Shown here: positions 26,701 through 37,829 of the stretch, in pieces
How positions within the stretch are numbered: the first letter of the stretch is position 1
Layout of the letters: each line of letters begins with the position of its first letter
NCBI RefSeq assembly: GCF_040115645.1
Contig: NC_089543.1
Location: 6,634,001 to 6,698,000, forward strand
Length of the DNA: 64,000 nucleotides
Direction: 5' to 3'
From: Euwallacea fornicatus
Lineage: Eukaryota; Arthropoda; Insecta; Coleoptera; Curculionidae
Position numbers and translations under genes: made by a program
Notes under the pieces: model-generated
What the model saw: the letters and a program-made list of their open reading frames with translations, nothing else
Told to the model about the DNA's origin: nothing
Database searches by the model: none

Positions 26701-29700
26701 CAGCGTCCGGGTGGACAGGAACGGCCTATGCCAGAACATGGAATTTGTCCCAGCAACCGAATAACTAATTCGACGACGATCGAGTTTCCTTGGAGAAAAA
26801 TCCAAAATTACAGGAAAGTGGGAAAAACACGACATAAATGTGTTTTCACCGCGTAACGAGTGTTTACCCGAAACACGAGGGATATTCTATTTATTGACGT
26901 ATTTATAAAAAAAACGAGCATAAAAATCCTCCAAGGAGTGTAAAAAGCTTTACTGCCTCGACGAGCGCCCAAGATTATTTATAATAAGACTTCCAACTTA
27001 AGTAGTTCTCAGAATAATAAATACGGGGCGTCCACAGATTATCGTATATATATATATTTTTAGATGCCAGTTTCGATTTAGAGAAAGCAAACTTTAAAAA
27101 GAGGTTTGGGGGGAGGGGGGCTATCGACGCTCCTGCCCTTGCCGTCTCGGCGACTAGGAAACGTGTTTTTGCGTACTCCGTTGAGCAGCACCTGTTCTCG
27201 AGCCACACAATAGGCCAATAGGTTAGACACATGTAACGATTACCTAATGATTTACCTAACATTTACCTAATCTACGAGTCAAAATTGCCTGAGAGCGACA
27301 ACACGGCAAATCACCAAATAGAATAATGTTTACTTAACAATGCGCTGGCGAAATTTCTCGATTTTTATGCCTGAATTACTAAATCGCTCACCAAAGCGTT
27401 AACGCTATTCTAAATTATTGTTTCTGATTTTATAGCGTTAATTTCATAATTGTTTTTTGTTTTAATGCTCGAATTTGGACGCTCGTGGAATGCTCGGTCA
27501 AGCCGATCTCGACATATCTTGCGCATTTAGTAAAAACTACGCCTCGAAGTAGGAGTTGCGCAATCGTTAGAATTCAACGTGGAATCAGGAATGCCGTCCG
27601 TACGGGGTGTGTCGGAATGGTACGTCGAAAATTCAATCGGCCGCCGATTTTGGGGAAGGAAGCTCGGAGGCACGTGGCCCGCCTCCGCTTCCTGTCGGAG
27701 ACACGGGGCGACAAAGAGTGCCTTCGTTCGGTTGTCAACGCGTTTTAGCGAAAATCGGGGCGCGCGAGACGCGCCACCGTCCTCGCCAGCGGCGTCCGCG
27801 TTGGCGCGACCCTGACGACTTCCGACGGAGAACATGTCGCGATTCAAAAATGGGGAAGAAAATCCCGAGTGCGCCGCATTTCTGCGGAAAAAAGGCGCCT
27901 CGAGCGATTTCCGCAATGGTAGCTGGTTTCGTGGTTGGAAAAAAAATTAAAGCGATTATATGCGTGTTTTCATTCAGCGTCTCTGCCGCCCCGTAATTCG
28001 TCAACAGAGAGCGAAAGCAAACCCGCGTTCATGCCAACTTTTTTTTTTTTTTTTTTTTTTTTTTTGTTAAAATCATTCAGATTCACCCTCTGAGCGTTTG
28101 ACACGTTCACCATTGTGACGGAACATCCCGTGTTACTTCAAAGATGTCCGCCCTTCAACGCCGAAAAAATGTTCAAATCCAGACGCACCGAGGAACGGGA
28201 CGCAACAACAGCAACCTCGCTTCCCAGCAATACGTCCGCGCCACTTGAGATAAATATACGGGACTGTTGCCGAAGGTTTTACTTTCGGCGTGCCACTGTG
28301 AGCCGAATCGTTCACTCGGCACTTCGCAATTACGTTTCTTCATAAAAAAAAAAAAAATTAAAAAAGCAAAAAGAAAAAAGAAGAAAAAACATCCTCCCAC
28401 GAAACGAGACGCTTAAACGTCGTATATTTATGGAAATTACTCCACTAATAGTAATCTGGATCACTGAGCTCATTCATTCACATTTATTTACGAGTTTCGT
28501 TAAGTGCCGAGTGGGCATCGTCACAACTTGACCGAGCGACTGCTAAATACGGCCGATGCAAAAAATGTCCTATAACAAGATTAATAAGTCGTCAAGGTTC
28601 ATCTGAGGTGTCTCGGATCGCAGATGGAACTGGACTCAAGAGACGCACACGAGACATTCGTTTCTAAAGAGCGCACGGTTTATTTGCGCTCCCTGTACAC
28701 AGACTCCAGGCTGCTACTGGGCGTCCGCCGTTAATGGAGTTAATTCGAAGAGGCGAAGGAGCCACGACGGCAATAAAACGACAATTTTTCCGCTGGAGCC
28801 GTGAAGTAACGAGGGGGAGTTGCATGTGGAAATGGGGGGAAGAGACGGTTAGGCCCTTCCTGAAAAAGAGATTTTTTTCAATTTTCTTTATTCATCCTCG
28901 GAAACCGATATCTCGGCAATCGCAGGCACCAGGAAAGGACTTCGTGTAAAAAATCGACGTGTTTTAAGGTCCCCTACACGCACCTGTTCTGTGTCGGTTG
29001 CTTCGCGAGTCGCCCTGTATAATCTTAGAGCCGTGACAACGACGGGACGTCTTCCACCAGTGGTCGAAAGTAGATAGATTAACAGAATTTTCAGTTAAAT
29101 CGTCCATATGTTAATTGATCTGTTTCCTATGCGGGTATGCTATTTGTCGCAAAACACGTTATAGCAAATAATAAACAAGTGTCGATAAAGTTACTTTATC
29201 TTCGATAAAAGAATAATCGGAATTCACCTGGTCAAAAGTAGATAGCCGCGATCAAGACAGTTGAATTTACTTTACTAATTCTTAAGATATCAGGAAAGTA
29301 TTAGTGCCATTTGCATTTGGTCCACGGTCCCCGGCGCGCCCCGTGGTGCAAAACTGTCAAAAAGGGCGAGTCGCCTAAGCTCTTGATGGGGGCGAAGGGA
29401 AAGTCCAAATTGCACGCAGGTTCGATGGTGAAAAGGGGCCATATATCAAAGAACTGGATCGATTAACCCGAAACTGACCGGCCAAGGAAGCTGAACAGAA
29501 GAAACGTGCAGAAGATAAAGGCCAGTTAGTTCGAAAAAGCCATTCGCGTCTTCTGAGAAAATCCGATCCCAGCTGGGAGTTTTCGGAGTTTCTGTGCGTT
29601 CACAGGACTGCAAGACGAAGATTGATGGAGGAGAAGTTATTCGCACGTAGGCCAGCGAAAAAAAAACCAGTTCTCGGTAAGAAAAATCGGAAGGCCCTAA

Positions 29701-32700
29701 TGGAATTTGCTAGACGACATACCTATTGCCTCAAACAGGATTGGGAACGAGTTTGCTGGAGCGATGAATCCAAGTTCGACTTGTTTAATTCCCATGGCGT
29801 TCGATTCGTTGAACGCCCCACTGGTCAGCGATTGAGCCCTGAACACGCCAGAACCACGGTTAGCCATGGGGATGTTTCGTCATTGGCCCAGTGCATGAGA
29901 TACGCGGAATCGCGGATAGATTTACGTACAGGGGTGCGCTTCAGCATGTTACGTTGAAGGCGATCTACCCTTAAGATTCCATTTTCAACGCGACTAAAGC
30001 CCAAAAAACAGTCAGTTAAACCATTTGTTGATGGAAGAAAAAGCGCCGATTTCGAAGTGGCCTCCCCGTCCGCCCGACCTGAGTCCCATTGAAAACCCGC
30101 GGCAAACTGTTGGTGGAGGGTAAAAATTATTTTAATTTTACTGATATGCGAGCAAAATATTGATCCGGCAATGTTAGACAAATTGATGGAATCAGTAGCG
30201 CGCCGATGTCGGACAGTCATTAACAATTAATAGATATTTTACCAAACGTTAGTGCCTTGGGAGAGGTCCCAATTGATTTTTTAAATAATTTAAAGGAAAT
30301 TGTTGTTTTTTTTTTCGTTTTGAAATTGCCCGTCTAGCTTTGACCAGTACTGTGCGACTTGAACGGCACCTGCGCGCGCAGCGAGTCAAACGCTCCCTAC
30401 AAAAAGGACTGCTTGTTTTCATTCCACGGGGTGATGAAAAAAAAAAAAAACAAATTCTCACTTGGGGGAGGTTCTCAACCACCCAAGCGGGAAATAACTT
30501 AAAATGTCCGTTTCGCGCGCCGGTCGGCCGGCTCCGACGGCGCAGCCCTCCGTTCCGACATCCCCGCCCTCTCGCAGTTTCGGTGATTCCCATGCGACGC
30601 ATCTTCGGACACCCTGTACACCGATCCTGCACCGGGTGATTTCGGATCTGAAACACATGTCGCCGTTTCGTGTGCGGCGTCGCGAGCGGTACCCTGCGAC
30701 TCCAAAGCGAAAATTTAGGTGGGTACCGCACATGACGTATGTTTAACCATAGAAGAGCAGCACTTATCTCATTCACGACGATGATTAAGTAATATCAGAG
30801 GACGTGCCTGCACTTGTATTCTGCAATTTATTCTATTTCCTTTCGGTCTTGGTGTGGGCATTTATATTTCCTTGATAACCAGCCTACATACATATGCATG
30901 TACTCAACTGTATCTAAACGTATTTATTTAAATTAGATCGGAGAACCGATATTATGTGTGGACTGCAGACTATTTCCTGACTTGAGATCTATAGTTATTG
31001 TTTTCTTGCACCTATAGCAGTCCTTGTATTGACGCGGACCGATAGCGAAAGGAAAAAGAGACACGCAGGCTAATCCCCTGATCTTATCTCGAATCAAGCC
31101 CATATATTTGGTACTGAAACGACCAATAAGTAAAGGTTCTCAGCATGGGCCTAATCTGAAATCTCGGGGTGCCACTGAAAATAACTGGTTTGGTACCAAG
31201 CCACGTTAATGATATTCATTTTTTTTTCTAGGTCTTTGTTTAACATACACCTGTGCGTTTTCCATAAATTTGTGAACAATATGGGTGGATTGTTCCACGT
31301 TCACATCTTTATATGAAAATGTCTGAACCCGTAAAGAGAACCCGTGAAGGTTAAACGGAAACGATGTTAAGGCGCACGCAATACTCTTTGACTTGTTCTC
31401 GAGACGTACAAATTTGTTTGTTAAACCTCTGCATTGTTCCCGGGGAAATTGCATGACGCTGCTCACGTAATGAGCCTCGCTGCATAAACAAAACGCACCG
31501 CTCACGTTGCACAAGTGGAAATATATAATATGACTTTTATCGCTGACGCCTGGCGGCGGCCGGGGGGTTTTCCCGGCCGCGCGGAAAAATTCAAACAGCG
31601 TTAGCTGAGCACATTTTGGCTCGCAGCTATCAATTATTTTCTCGGAGAAATCTAATGGGTTCAGATCGGGTCGCCGTGACGGCCACGGAGTCTCTCGCCG
31701 CCCCGCCCACTCCCGTCGGTGTGGAAATGTCACATTCGTGAGAGCTCCCTTAACCGAACACTTTGGCTTTCTCAAGGGGCTCGAGTTCTCACCGTTCAGG
31801 TCTGCCGGATGCTCGGCGAAGTCGCGTCCCATGCCGCACGGCCCGATTTGGAGTTCGTCCCGAGATTGAAGTTCACGCGTTGAATGGACGTTCCGTGGAG
31901 TGGAAACGGCGCGTGGGAAGTTCGGCGGGACCGCCGTGTGCCCGTTTCCACCGTCGGTTCTGGGATCTCCCGTGCGAATTCTAATTGATTCGTCGATATC
32001 GTCGATCACGACGATGTGACGACACGCGTCGCGCGTCGATTTCGATGAATGTGGCGCAATCGGAATGTTCGATTTAATCGCCGGAACTGCGCTCTCGGAA
32101 CGAGATCGCTGGCGGAAACGCGATGCCCACGTGGCGTCTTCGCCTCTATCGATGTTTTTTTTTTCTTTTTTTTTTTTTGGCGACATTAATAAGTTCCAAC
32201 TTTACTCCCCGGTTACGTAACGAGTGGTTTTTTCTTCTCTCGATCTGTTGGACTGGCATGAACGAATGTCTCGAAGCCGATCGCCGGACAGGTGTTTCGT
32301 TTGGCCGTTCCAGCCGCAATAGGCGGCCCCTCGATTTAAAAGTTATAAAATTATGTATTTGCACTGCCATTAAATATTAAGTAGGTAAAATTCTCTTTGG
32401 AAACTTGTTTCGCATTATTTACACAATTCGCATTAAAAGCCGCATGAGTTCATTCATGGCAGAGCGACGATGGGTCTCGAATGTTGGTCAATGCGAAGAA
32501 ACGCGCCGCGACCGAGCCCCGGTTTTCGGCAAAGGGGGGGCCCCGACGTGAGGTTTTTACTGCCGAACTTAACGAGGATCATTTATATTGATCCCATGAA
32601 GTGCGACACCTGTAAACAGAACATATAGGTGTTTCCCTTCTTATTTTTTTTTTATAAATTCGGTTTAATGCGTCGGTGCAATTTATCCTCGCTCACTTAG

Positions 32701-35402
32701 AATACAAATAAGCTGTACTGGGCACGACGAAGGCCAGCTAGTCACCAAACCTGAACCACATCATTCAGGTCATCGACTAACGTCATTCAGGGCCACCAAG
32801 TGGCTATTTGCTATCCGCACCAATCATATTACATCACCTGCGTCGACATGGCATCAGCTAATGATGCGCATGCATGTACGAGACGGGTCTTACGCACTGC
32901 TGCATTAGTTCGAATGTCTCGCGTAACAGGTACCTGTTCAATGATGGTTGTCAATAATGGTACCAAAGGGGATCTAGATGTTCAGAGTTTCAGTGAATCG
33001 AATCCCGAGGCGTTTATTGCGAGTACTTGCACGTCTAAATCGTGCAGTTGCGTAAGAGACGCCCCTGCGTGCTCCGGATCGCCGTAATTCCTCCCTCCGT
33101 GGAGGAATCTTCAGCTCCGCTGGTCCTCCTGACTGGGCACCACATGGGCCACGAGCTCAGGCTCTCGAGTTAGCCTCATTGATTTCGGTGTCTTTTCCGC
33201 ATTGCTCACTCTAATGGCGAACGGCTCACGTTCTTCACGGCAGCGAACCATTCAAATTCTTTCGAAGTGCGGCATCGTGCGTCAGCACGGGATTTTGAGG
33301 AAAATTTCCGATTCTGTGACGCGCCATACTGCGTTTACACCGCAAATCTCGAGGACGTTTTCGTTGCTGCGCTCTTGTCACAGTCCAGAAGAGCATTTTC
33401 CCTCGCGAATCGTTCGCTAGATGGAAGGTCCGCGTGAGCCTCCCGGAGGGTTCATTCTTTAGCTCGCGATAGAGAGCACGAGGGCTGGTCCGATCTGTTA
33501 GGCTGATCTCCTAGAGGTACCTCTGACCAACGAAGAATTTCTACCGCACGAACAAAGACCCGCGCTCTCTGCTACATTGTTAGAAACTTCTATGTCTATG
33601 TGGTTGGAATGCTAACAGCAAAATGCTAATGTCTAGTGTACGTTTCAAGGTAGATCATCAACAAATTATTACGTTACGTAGGTAACAATTACATGTTTTA
33701 CAAGATGATGAAAAGTTTTTTTTAATATATCACTGCGTTATTGTGAGCAAATGACTAGGAAATGATCATTCAGGATGATTCAGCCGGATGTGTTTTGATT
33801 CTTTTGAACGCGTCACACGTTTAAAAATTGATTGAAATTATATAGCATTAATGCAGGTTAGAAAGAGGTGCCACTGACACAGATATAACGCCCACAAAGT
33901 AGATGAAAAAGAAGTCAGGGAGTGAGCACTGACTGCAGCTAGTTTGTAGCGTTGTTACACCCACCGACAATTAAAAAAAAATCCCTATGAAGAGGGTCAC
34001 CTCAGTGGAAAGGAAAGTTATTTTCGTGCACCTCCCCCCGAAGAACCTCCCCACAGCCCACAATAATTACTAAAATTTTTGAAAAACATTTTTGTTATTT
34101 TTTTCTTCCGCTTATTTGACGCGGCAATTCAAAGCGACGAACGACACTTAATCGGCGAGAGTTTCCCCCTTCTACAACGTGGCGTTATCACGTATCATCG
34201 TCAATTTCGCCTTTCCGCACGGGCGCCATCTTAAGTGACAATTTTTCGCACGGGCGCCATCTTAAATGACAATTTTTTCGCACGGGCGCCATCTTAAATG
34301 ACACTTTTTCGCACGGGCGCCATCTTAATTGACGCTTACTCCGCACGGGCGCCATCTTAATTGACACATACTTGAATTTAACTTTTGTTCTGGTTACGAT
34401 GATGCATCAACCATCGAGCTTCAGTCTCGCACTTCGGAGCGAATATTAAAAATTAACGTCAAAAGTCTGCGGGGGACAGGTCCGGCGAGCGTGCCGTCCG
34501 ACGTGCGTTTCCAATTCGGCGAAAACTTGAAAACTCCCCTTCCGGGAACCTGTGCCTTGGAAATGGCACTTTTTCGCCGAAACAGGCCGCAGGAACGGAC
34601 GACCTGTATATTTTTACCAAAAACGAAACAATAACGAGCACCACGCTGTATAATCCGCCCACACTCAGTATTGTATGGCCTTTTCATTGAATACAAAAAG
34701 GGTCTGTATTTTACTTACCGCATACTCTTTGGGTTCTTTAGGCTGCAGTTCAACTGGTGTCTGGTTCGAATTTTAATCAGGGGCGGGCATATATTAGGTT
34801 GGAGGTTATTATGTGGATATATACAGGGCAGGCCAAGAGATATCGAACAATGGCGCCGTTTCAGATAATCTTTCTCGGCTCATTATTCACCATTGTCCGT
34901 GAGAATTATCACGAGGACCAGCCTCTGGAGAAAAATGGGTGCTTACCTTGTAAACATAATTCCTGCATAGAGGTTTGAACGAGTTGGTACCGCAAACCAG
35001 AAGCTTTCCATGGCTCGTTTTGAAGAGTAATCTGATATAGTTCTGGCATTCACCTTCGTTTTTGCCTTTCAAGTTGCATAACTGCCCGTGGGCTTCTGAC
35101 GACGGCCAGAAGATCTCCGGGCTCTTTCTTTCGCTAAAGTCAAATATTGACAAATTGTAAATCCGGTTTCGACCACCCAGCAGTACCGTTTCTTCGTCTT
35201 GATCCAAGACAATAAAATTTTCTACATAGCTACTAGAATTTCCCTTAAAACTCTTTATGTATGAGATTTTGTTCGTTCCGCTGAATATCGTCGTGGTGTC
35301 GGGCAGCCATGCTTGGCAAATTCGAGAAAGGCAGTATAATATTATCAGAGATATCGAGAAGAAATCGTTGATTTTCACAAGTGATGATATGGGACGAAAC
35401 AT
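20560..35402 (-). CDS. Sema1a: Semaphorin-1A (class 1 transmembrane semaphorin), complete eight-exon coding region
   Basis: This is a membrane guidance ligand and receptor that signals through Plexin A in axon guidance and epithelial morphogenesis. Joining the exons at 35402-34947, 23415-23223, 22969-22881, 22770-22629, 22218-21787, 21677-21473, 21331-20855 and 20731-20560 gives 721 residues with reading phase kept at all seven junctions. Residues 1-31 look like a signal peptide ending before WLPD. The sema domain covers about 45-495, with hallmarks CQNYIRLL, YFFFRETAVEYMNCGK, RVARVCKHDKGG and RSTLIYSALTTP. A PSI domain follows (CIEIRDPHCAWD, about 508-550), then a transmembrane helix at about 620-643 and a 78-residue cytoplasmic tail. 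The length is close to that of grasshopper Sema-1a (about 730 aa). A class-2 secreted semaphorin is excluded by the transmembrane helix and lack of an Ig domain. Intron 1 is 11.5 kb. Confidence 0.95.
20756..20815 (-). pseudogene. Transposase fossil inside semaphorin intron 7
   Basis: Within the 123-bp intron 7 (20732-20854) the minus strand reads AWTPRNPDSNPLDFFLNH. This is a decayed form of the WPPRSPDLNPLDFFLWG signature of IS630/Tc1/mariner-type transposases. Only this short piece survives. Confidence 0.6.
20855..21331 (-). CDS. Sema1a: Semaphorin-1A coding exon 7
   Basis: Residues 506-665. Carries the rest of the PSI domain (CIEIRDPHCAWD, then LKNLC), an acidic extracellular linker (about 555-610), and the transmembrane helix beginning LWWGIVVAAMMGLF with basic residues just inside. 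The donor is CAG|GTAAGG, phase 2. Confidence 0.94.
21473..21677 (-). CDS. Sema1a: Semaphorin-1A coding exon 6
   Basis: Residues 438-506, last blades of the sema propeller (DDGKVLKTVNIA). Runs into the first cysteine of the PSI domain. The donor is CAG|GTAAGT, phase 2. Confidence 0.93.
21787..22218 (-). CDS. Sema1a: Semaphorin-1A coding exon 5
   Basis: Residues 294-438, sema domain, including NAIGGSAICIFQMNDIEDVF, RPGECVRDSRILPD and GRPILIRVSLTYRFTAIVVD. The acceptor is TTTCAG; the donor ACAG|GTGAGA is in phase 1. Confidence 0.95.
22219..22628. other. Semaphorin-1A intron 4
   Basis: A 410-bp intron with a C/G-rich patch near 22350-22390. No coding or repeat structure was identified. Confidence 0.6.
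22629..22770 (-). CDS. Sema1a: Semaphorin-1A coding exon 4
   Basis: Residues 247-294, sema domain, with YSRVARVCKHDKGGPHQ and RLNCSVPGEYPFYFDEI. The acceptor is TTGTTTTAG; the donor ATTC|GTAAGT is in phase 1. Confidence 0.95.
22881..22969 (-). CDS. Sema1a: Semaphorin-1A coding exon 3
   Basis: Residues 217-246, sema domain. Contains YFFFRETAVEYMNCGK, one of the most conserved semaphorin segments. Flanked by TTTTCAG and AAG|GTAAGC. Confidence 0.95.
23223..23415 (-). CDS. Sema1a: Semaphorin-1A coding exon 2
   Basis: Residues 153-217, sema domain, with GIGVCPYDPNHNSTAIYSNG and TVADFSGGDPLIYREPLRTE. The acceptor is TTGCAG; the donor ATG|GTAAAG is in phase 1. Confidence 0.93.
24011..24068. repeat. 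Hairpin with 9-bp perfect stem and imperfect extension
   Basis: CTGCTCCAC (24020-24028) pairs with GTGGAGCAG (24042-24050). Flanking GAAATACG and CGCATTTCG segments can extend the stem imperfectly. Probably the centre of a decayed foldback repeat. Confidence 0.5.
25521..26306. mobile_element. Foldback-type element or two inverted repeat copies
   Basis: The left arm starts TACAGGGTGTCTC at 25521. The right arm, read in reverse, starts TACAGGGCGTCTCC at 26306. Both arms then share GTCCAAAAGTGGAYGATTTC and AGATACAGAGYGTCCAAAG. The arms are about 115-140 bp and the total is 786 bp. The centre has no transposase-like frame. Confidence 0.6.
28039..28065. repeat. Poly-T run (27 bases)
   Basis: Uninterrupted T homopolymer in semaphorin intron 1. 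Confidence 0.95.
29225..30353 (+). pseudogene. Tc1-like transposon, inactivated
   Basis: A decayed Tc1 transposase reading frame runs from about 29440 to 30231. Recognisable pieces in order are TARRRLMEEKLFARRPAKKK, KNRKALMEFARRHTYC, DWERVCWSDESKFDLF, RFVERPTGQRL, a degraded PDLSPIENPRQTV segment, and a C-terminal part like the family's terminal helix (LDKLMESVARRCRTVINN). Frames shift several times and stops interrupt it. Probable terminal inverted repeats are CTGGTCAAAAGTAGATAG at about 29228 and, at the right end (about 30353, read in reverse), ACTGGTCAAAGCTAGACGG. The total of about 1.1 kb is close to the normal size of small Tc1 elements. A second partial end (GTGGTCGAAAGTAGATAG, about 29061) lies just outside. 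Confidence 0.75.
31600..32000 (-). pseudogene. IS630/Tc1/mariner-type transposase fragment
   Basis: The minus strand reads FPHRREWAGRRETPWPSRRP then DLNPLDFSEKIID near 31735-31630. This corresponds to the FPxRWIGRxGPxxWPPRSPDLTPLDF region of DDE transposases. The surrounding frame is open for 326 codons (31206-32186), but the rest does not align to the family and looks like chance openness in GC-rich debris. Confidence 0.55.
34216..34370. repeat. Five-copy 31-32 bp tandem array with CGCCATCTTAA core
   Basis: Copies begin at 34216, 34247, 34279, 34310 and 34342. Each starts CGCACGGGCGCCATCTTAA and then diverges in a T-rich tail. The array lies inside a copy of the same repeat family seen at 19.88 and 35.9-36.2 kb (flanking GGTTACGATGATGCA at about 34393). 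Confidence 0.9.
34440..34530 (-). pseudogene. Transposase fragment (PDLSPADF type)
   Basis: The minus strand reads RIGNARRTARSPDLSPADF, a form of the W-P-x-R-SPDLxPxDF signature. It is nearly identical in sequence to the fragment at 41085-41165, so both come from the same element family. Confidence 0.5.
34947..35402 (-). CDS. Sema1a: Semaphorin-1A coding exon 1
   Basis: Residues 1-152: signal peptide and the first blades of the sema propeller, including LLVCGTNSFKPLCRNYVYK. The donor is AAG|GTAAGC, phase 0. The exon probably begins at 35449, where a polypyrimidine tract and CAG form an acceptor 47 bases before the ATG. The gene therefore has at least one further non-coding 5' exon to the right. 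Confidence 0.93.
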
Positions 35403-35924
35403 CTTCGGATCATTTGCTGGTGGACTATCTTGTCGTTTGCCTCCTTAATCTGAAAAAAAATATATATATTGCGTCAATGAAAACGTACACTGTCGGTTAC
35501 TTTCGGTCTACTTCTAATCTATTTCCAGCTCTCCAACAAAGGACCAACATTGTATTTTGTATTTTTAGACCTAGACAGTAGGCAGTGTTAAAACGCCCAC
35601 GGAGCTGAGTAGGTATACAGAAATAAGTCTTTGAAGCGCCGATCCATGCTGGGGTGCAATAAATGCAATCGCTCTCACTTGGATTTAAAGCACTGGGAAC
35701 GGCTTATTATACAGGGTGCTTCGAGCCTCGCAACGGTCTCGTTTCGGGCGACTGGTCGCCTCTTAAAGGTAAAACTCCAAGACGTCAACCACCCCGCGCA
35801 GATGCGCCTGGAGGTACGTTGCTGGGGCTCGGCCCCGGTTCAATTCGGCAATTCAAAACTGTCGACGCTTGATCGATGCAACTTCTCTTCTTCCACCACG
35901 TGGCGATGTCGAATTGAAAATCTG

Positions 35925-36222
35925 ACGTTTCCGTTCTCGGCAGCCATCTTCGATTTAGGATTTTTTGACCGGGCGCCATCTTGGATTTTCACATTTTCGA
36001 ATTCGGCCGTTTTCCCGATCGCGACGGGTCGAGGATCCGTTCGGCGACCAGGAACTGTGCTCAAAGCGATCTGCGAGAAAGCGGGATTTTTGAAATCGGC
36101 GAGACCGGGCCGATACGTCATCGTAATCGGAAGAAAGGGCCGAATTTGCAAATGTGACGATCCAATATGGCGCCCATAGAAGAACTGAAGCTGATGACGG
36201 TTGCCGAAAGTCGAAACGGCGG
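35925..36222. repeat. Imperfect palindromic foldback of the GGGCGCCAT family
   Basis: The left arm (35925-36028) reads in order GACGTTTCCGTTCTCGGCAG, GGGCGCCATCTTGGATTTTC, ATTTTCGAATTCGGCCGTTT and TCCCGATCGCGACG. The right arm (36116-36222) has the same landmarks in reverse complement (CCAATATGGCGCCCATAG). The loop is about 87 bp. No coding capacity. Confidence 0.65.
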
Positions 36223-37829
36223 GTTTCGAACGTGACACCGCCGCTCGGCAGGAGGGGCAGAGGGGTGCCCCAATGGGGCGTCAGTCGTTTTGACTCGCCG
36301 CGCCAAACAGCTGAGAGGAACAATCTTGGGGGATTTTATCTAGTTTTTTTTTTATCTAGCCCGAGGTGCATGACTCGAAAAACTCTATTACCGTGTAACT
36401 TTACATGCCCGATGAGGATTTATGAGTCACTTAAGTAATTAGGAAACGCATTTTTCCCCAGTAACATGCCCATGCAAATGGTAAAGTCCTCCGCAACAAT
36501 GCACCGTCGCCGATCGTTGTTTTTCTTTTCTTAAGTGCCGATGATCCAGGTGCCTTTTTACAACGTTTCACGTGAGGGCTTTATTAGTACCATTAGCACA
36601 AGTATTAAAGCCCAAAAGCGATAATGTATGAGGCACACGATTAGTCACGACCGTCAGAGAACAGTTACGGCTGGGAAAAGCGTTAAATGAAAATAGGCGC
36701 AACCCATACTCCTGAGAGCCCATTTTGCGGTAGAAAAGGAAAAATTTCTCACGAAAGGAAACAAACGCATAAGTAGCAACCAGCCAGATTGAATTCGATA
36801 AGTAATTCAGTGTTTTAAGGCAGCTTTCACCTCATACCTTCGAGACGAACCTTCGATGACGAGGCGAAGAGCGGCTCCTCTCTCGACTTCAATTCGGACC
36901 ACAATGGTTCTGAGAAGCTGCAGGATTTTTTTTTATTTATTTTTTTTTTTAGTCATCGTGTTTTTGCAACTCCATTTAAATTTCATAAAACCGTAAATGG
37001 ATATTAGATTTAACAAATAAGCCATGTAGCCGCGGAATTGAGCGCCGCAGGCGCAGAATTAATTCCGTCCGTAACTCGTTTTCTGCGTAGTGACTTCGTG
37101 CGCACCGAAAGCTCTTAAAGCGGGATAGTCGCCACGGTAATTATTTACCTCGGAACTCTTGACTCAGTAAATATCTCGTGAATTATATGAATCATCTCAA
37201 TCAGGTTTGCGTAAATTTTCCCTTCATCGGTCACAACGATGAATCGGGAACGAGCGAAATTGGGGGAGCGGGGGAATTAATTCACTTTTTTACGAAATCT
37301 TGCGCGTACGACCGACTCGACCGCAATTTGAATTTTACCCGAAAGGGGGGTTCGCTCGGTGTATAATGCGCATTTCAAAATGGAACAGGACTGAATGCCT
37401 CGACATTTTCTGTGACAAATGATTACACAGTGATATAAACTTGCGTATCACAAGGTTTTCGAACACATAAATGGATATGCAATGCGGCATAAAATCGCAA
37501 TTTAAACTGACTTTATTGACAAAACTAGCGACAAAGTGAAGGTCGTTTGGCATTTAGCTTAAAGGCTCGCGAGCTGAATGTTAATTGTTATTTACCTTAA
37601 GGATTTATTTTGCTTACGTCGACTCCCAGTTACGGATGCGTCAAGCGCAGTTTACCCAGCCGAGCTGCGCCCGTTGTCCCGCAAAAAAAACCTCGCAGTT
37701 CCTGCCGAAAATATCGGAACTCTTAGAGATCCCCCTCGCACGAGCAGTGGCTCGCGAGGAGTTGCCCAAGGAACCCGTGTACCGAGCGTACTTCGAAAAG
37801 CTCGCCCCCAAAGGTGCGCGCTAAAGGTA

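Larger units (their letters stand above)
23416..34946. other. Semaphorin-1A intron 1, repeat-filled
   Basis: An 11.5-kb intron separating the signal-peptide exon from the rest of the sema domain. It contains a hairpin at 24011-24068, an inverted pair of repeats at 25.5-26.3 kb, a Tc1 fossil with terminal repeats, other transposase fossils, a 27-base T run and a five-copy tandem array, listed separately. Outside these I see AT-rich DNA and GC-rich repeat debris (24.8-25.1, 26.4-26.7 and 27.5-27.9 kb). No additional sema exon is needed, since the phases join directly. Confidence 0.7.

Noticed and set aside
31206..32186. Long minus-strand open frame of 326 codons
   Set aside because: Only about 40 residues match a transposase. 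The rest is low-similarity debris with no splice structure or domain, so it is not annotated as a gene.
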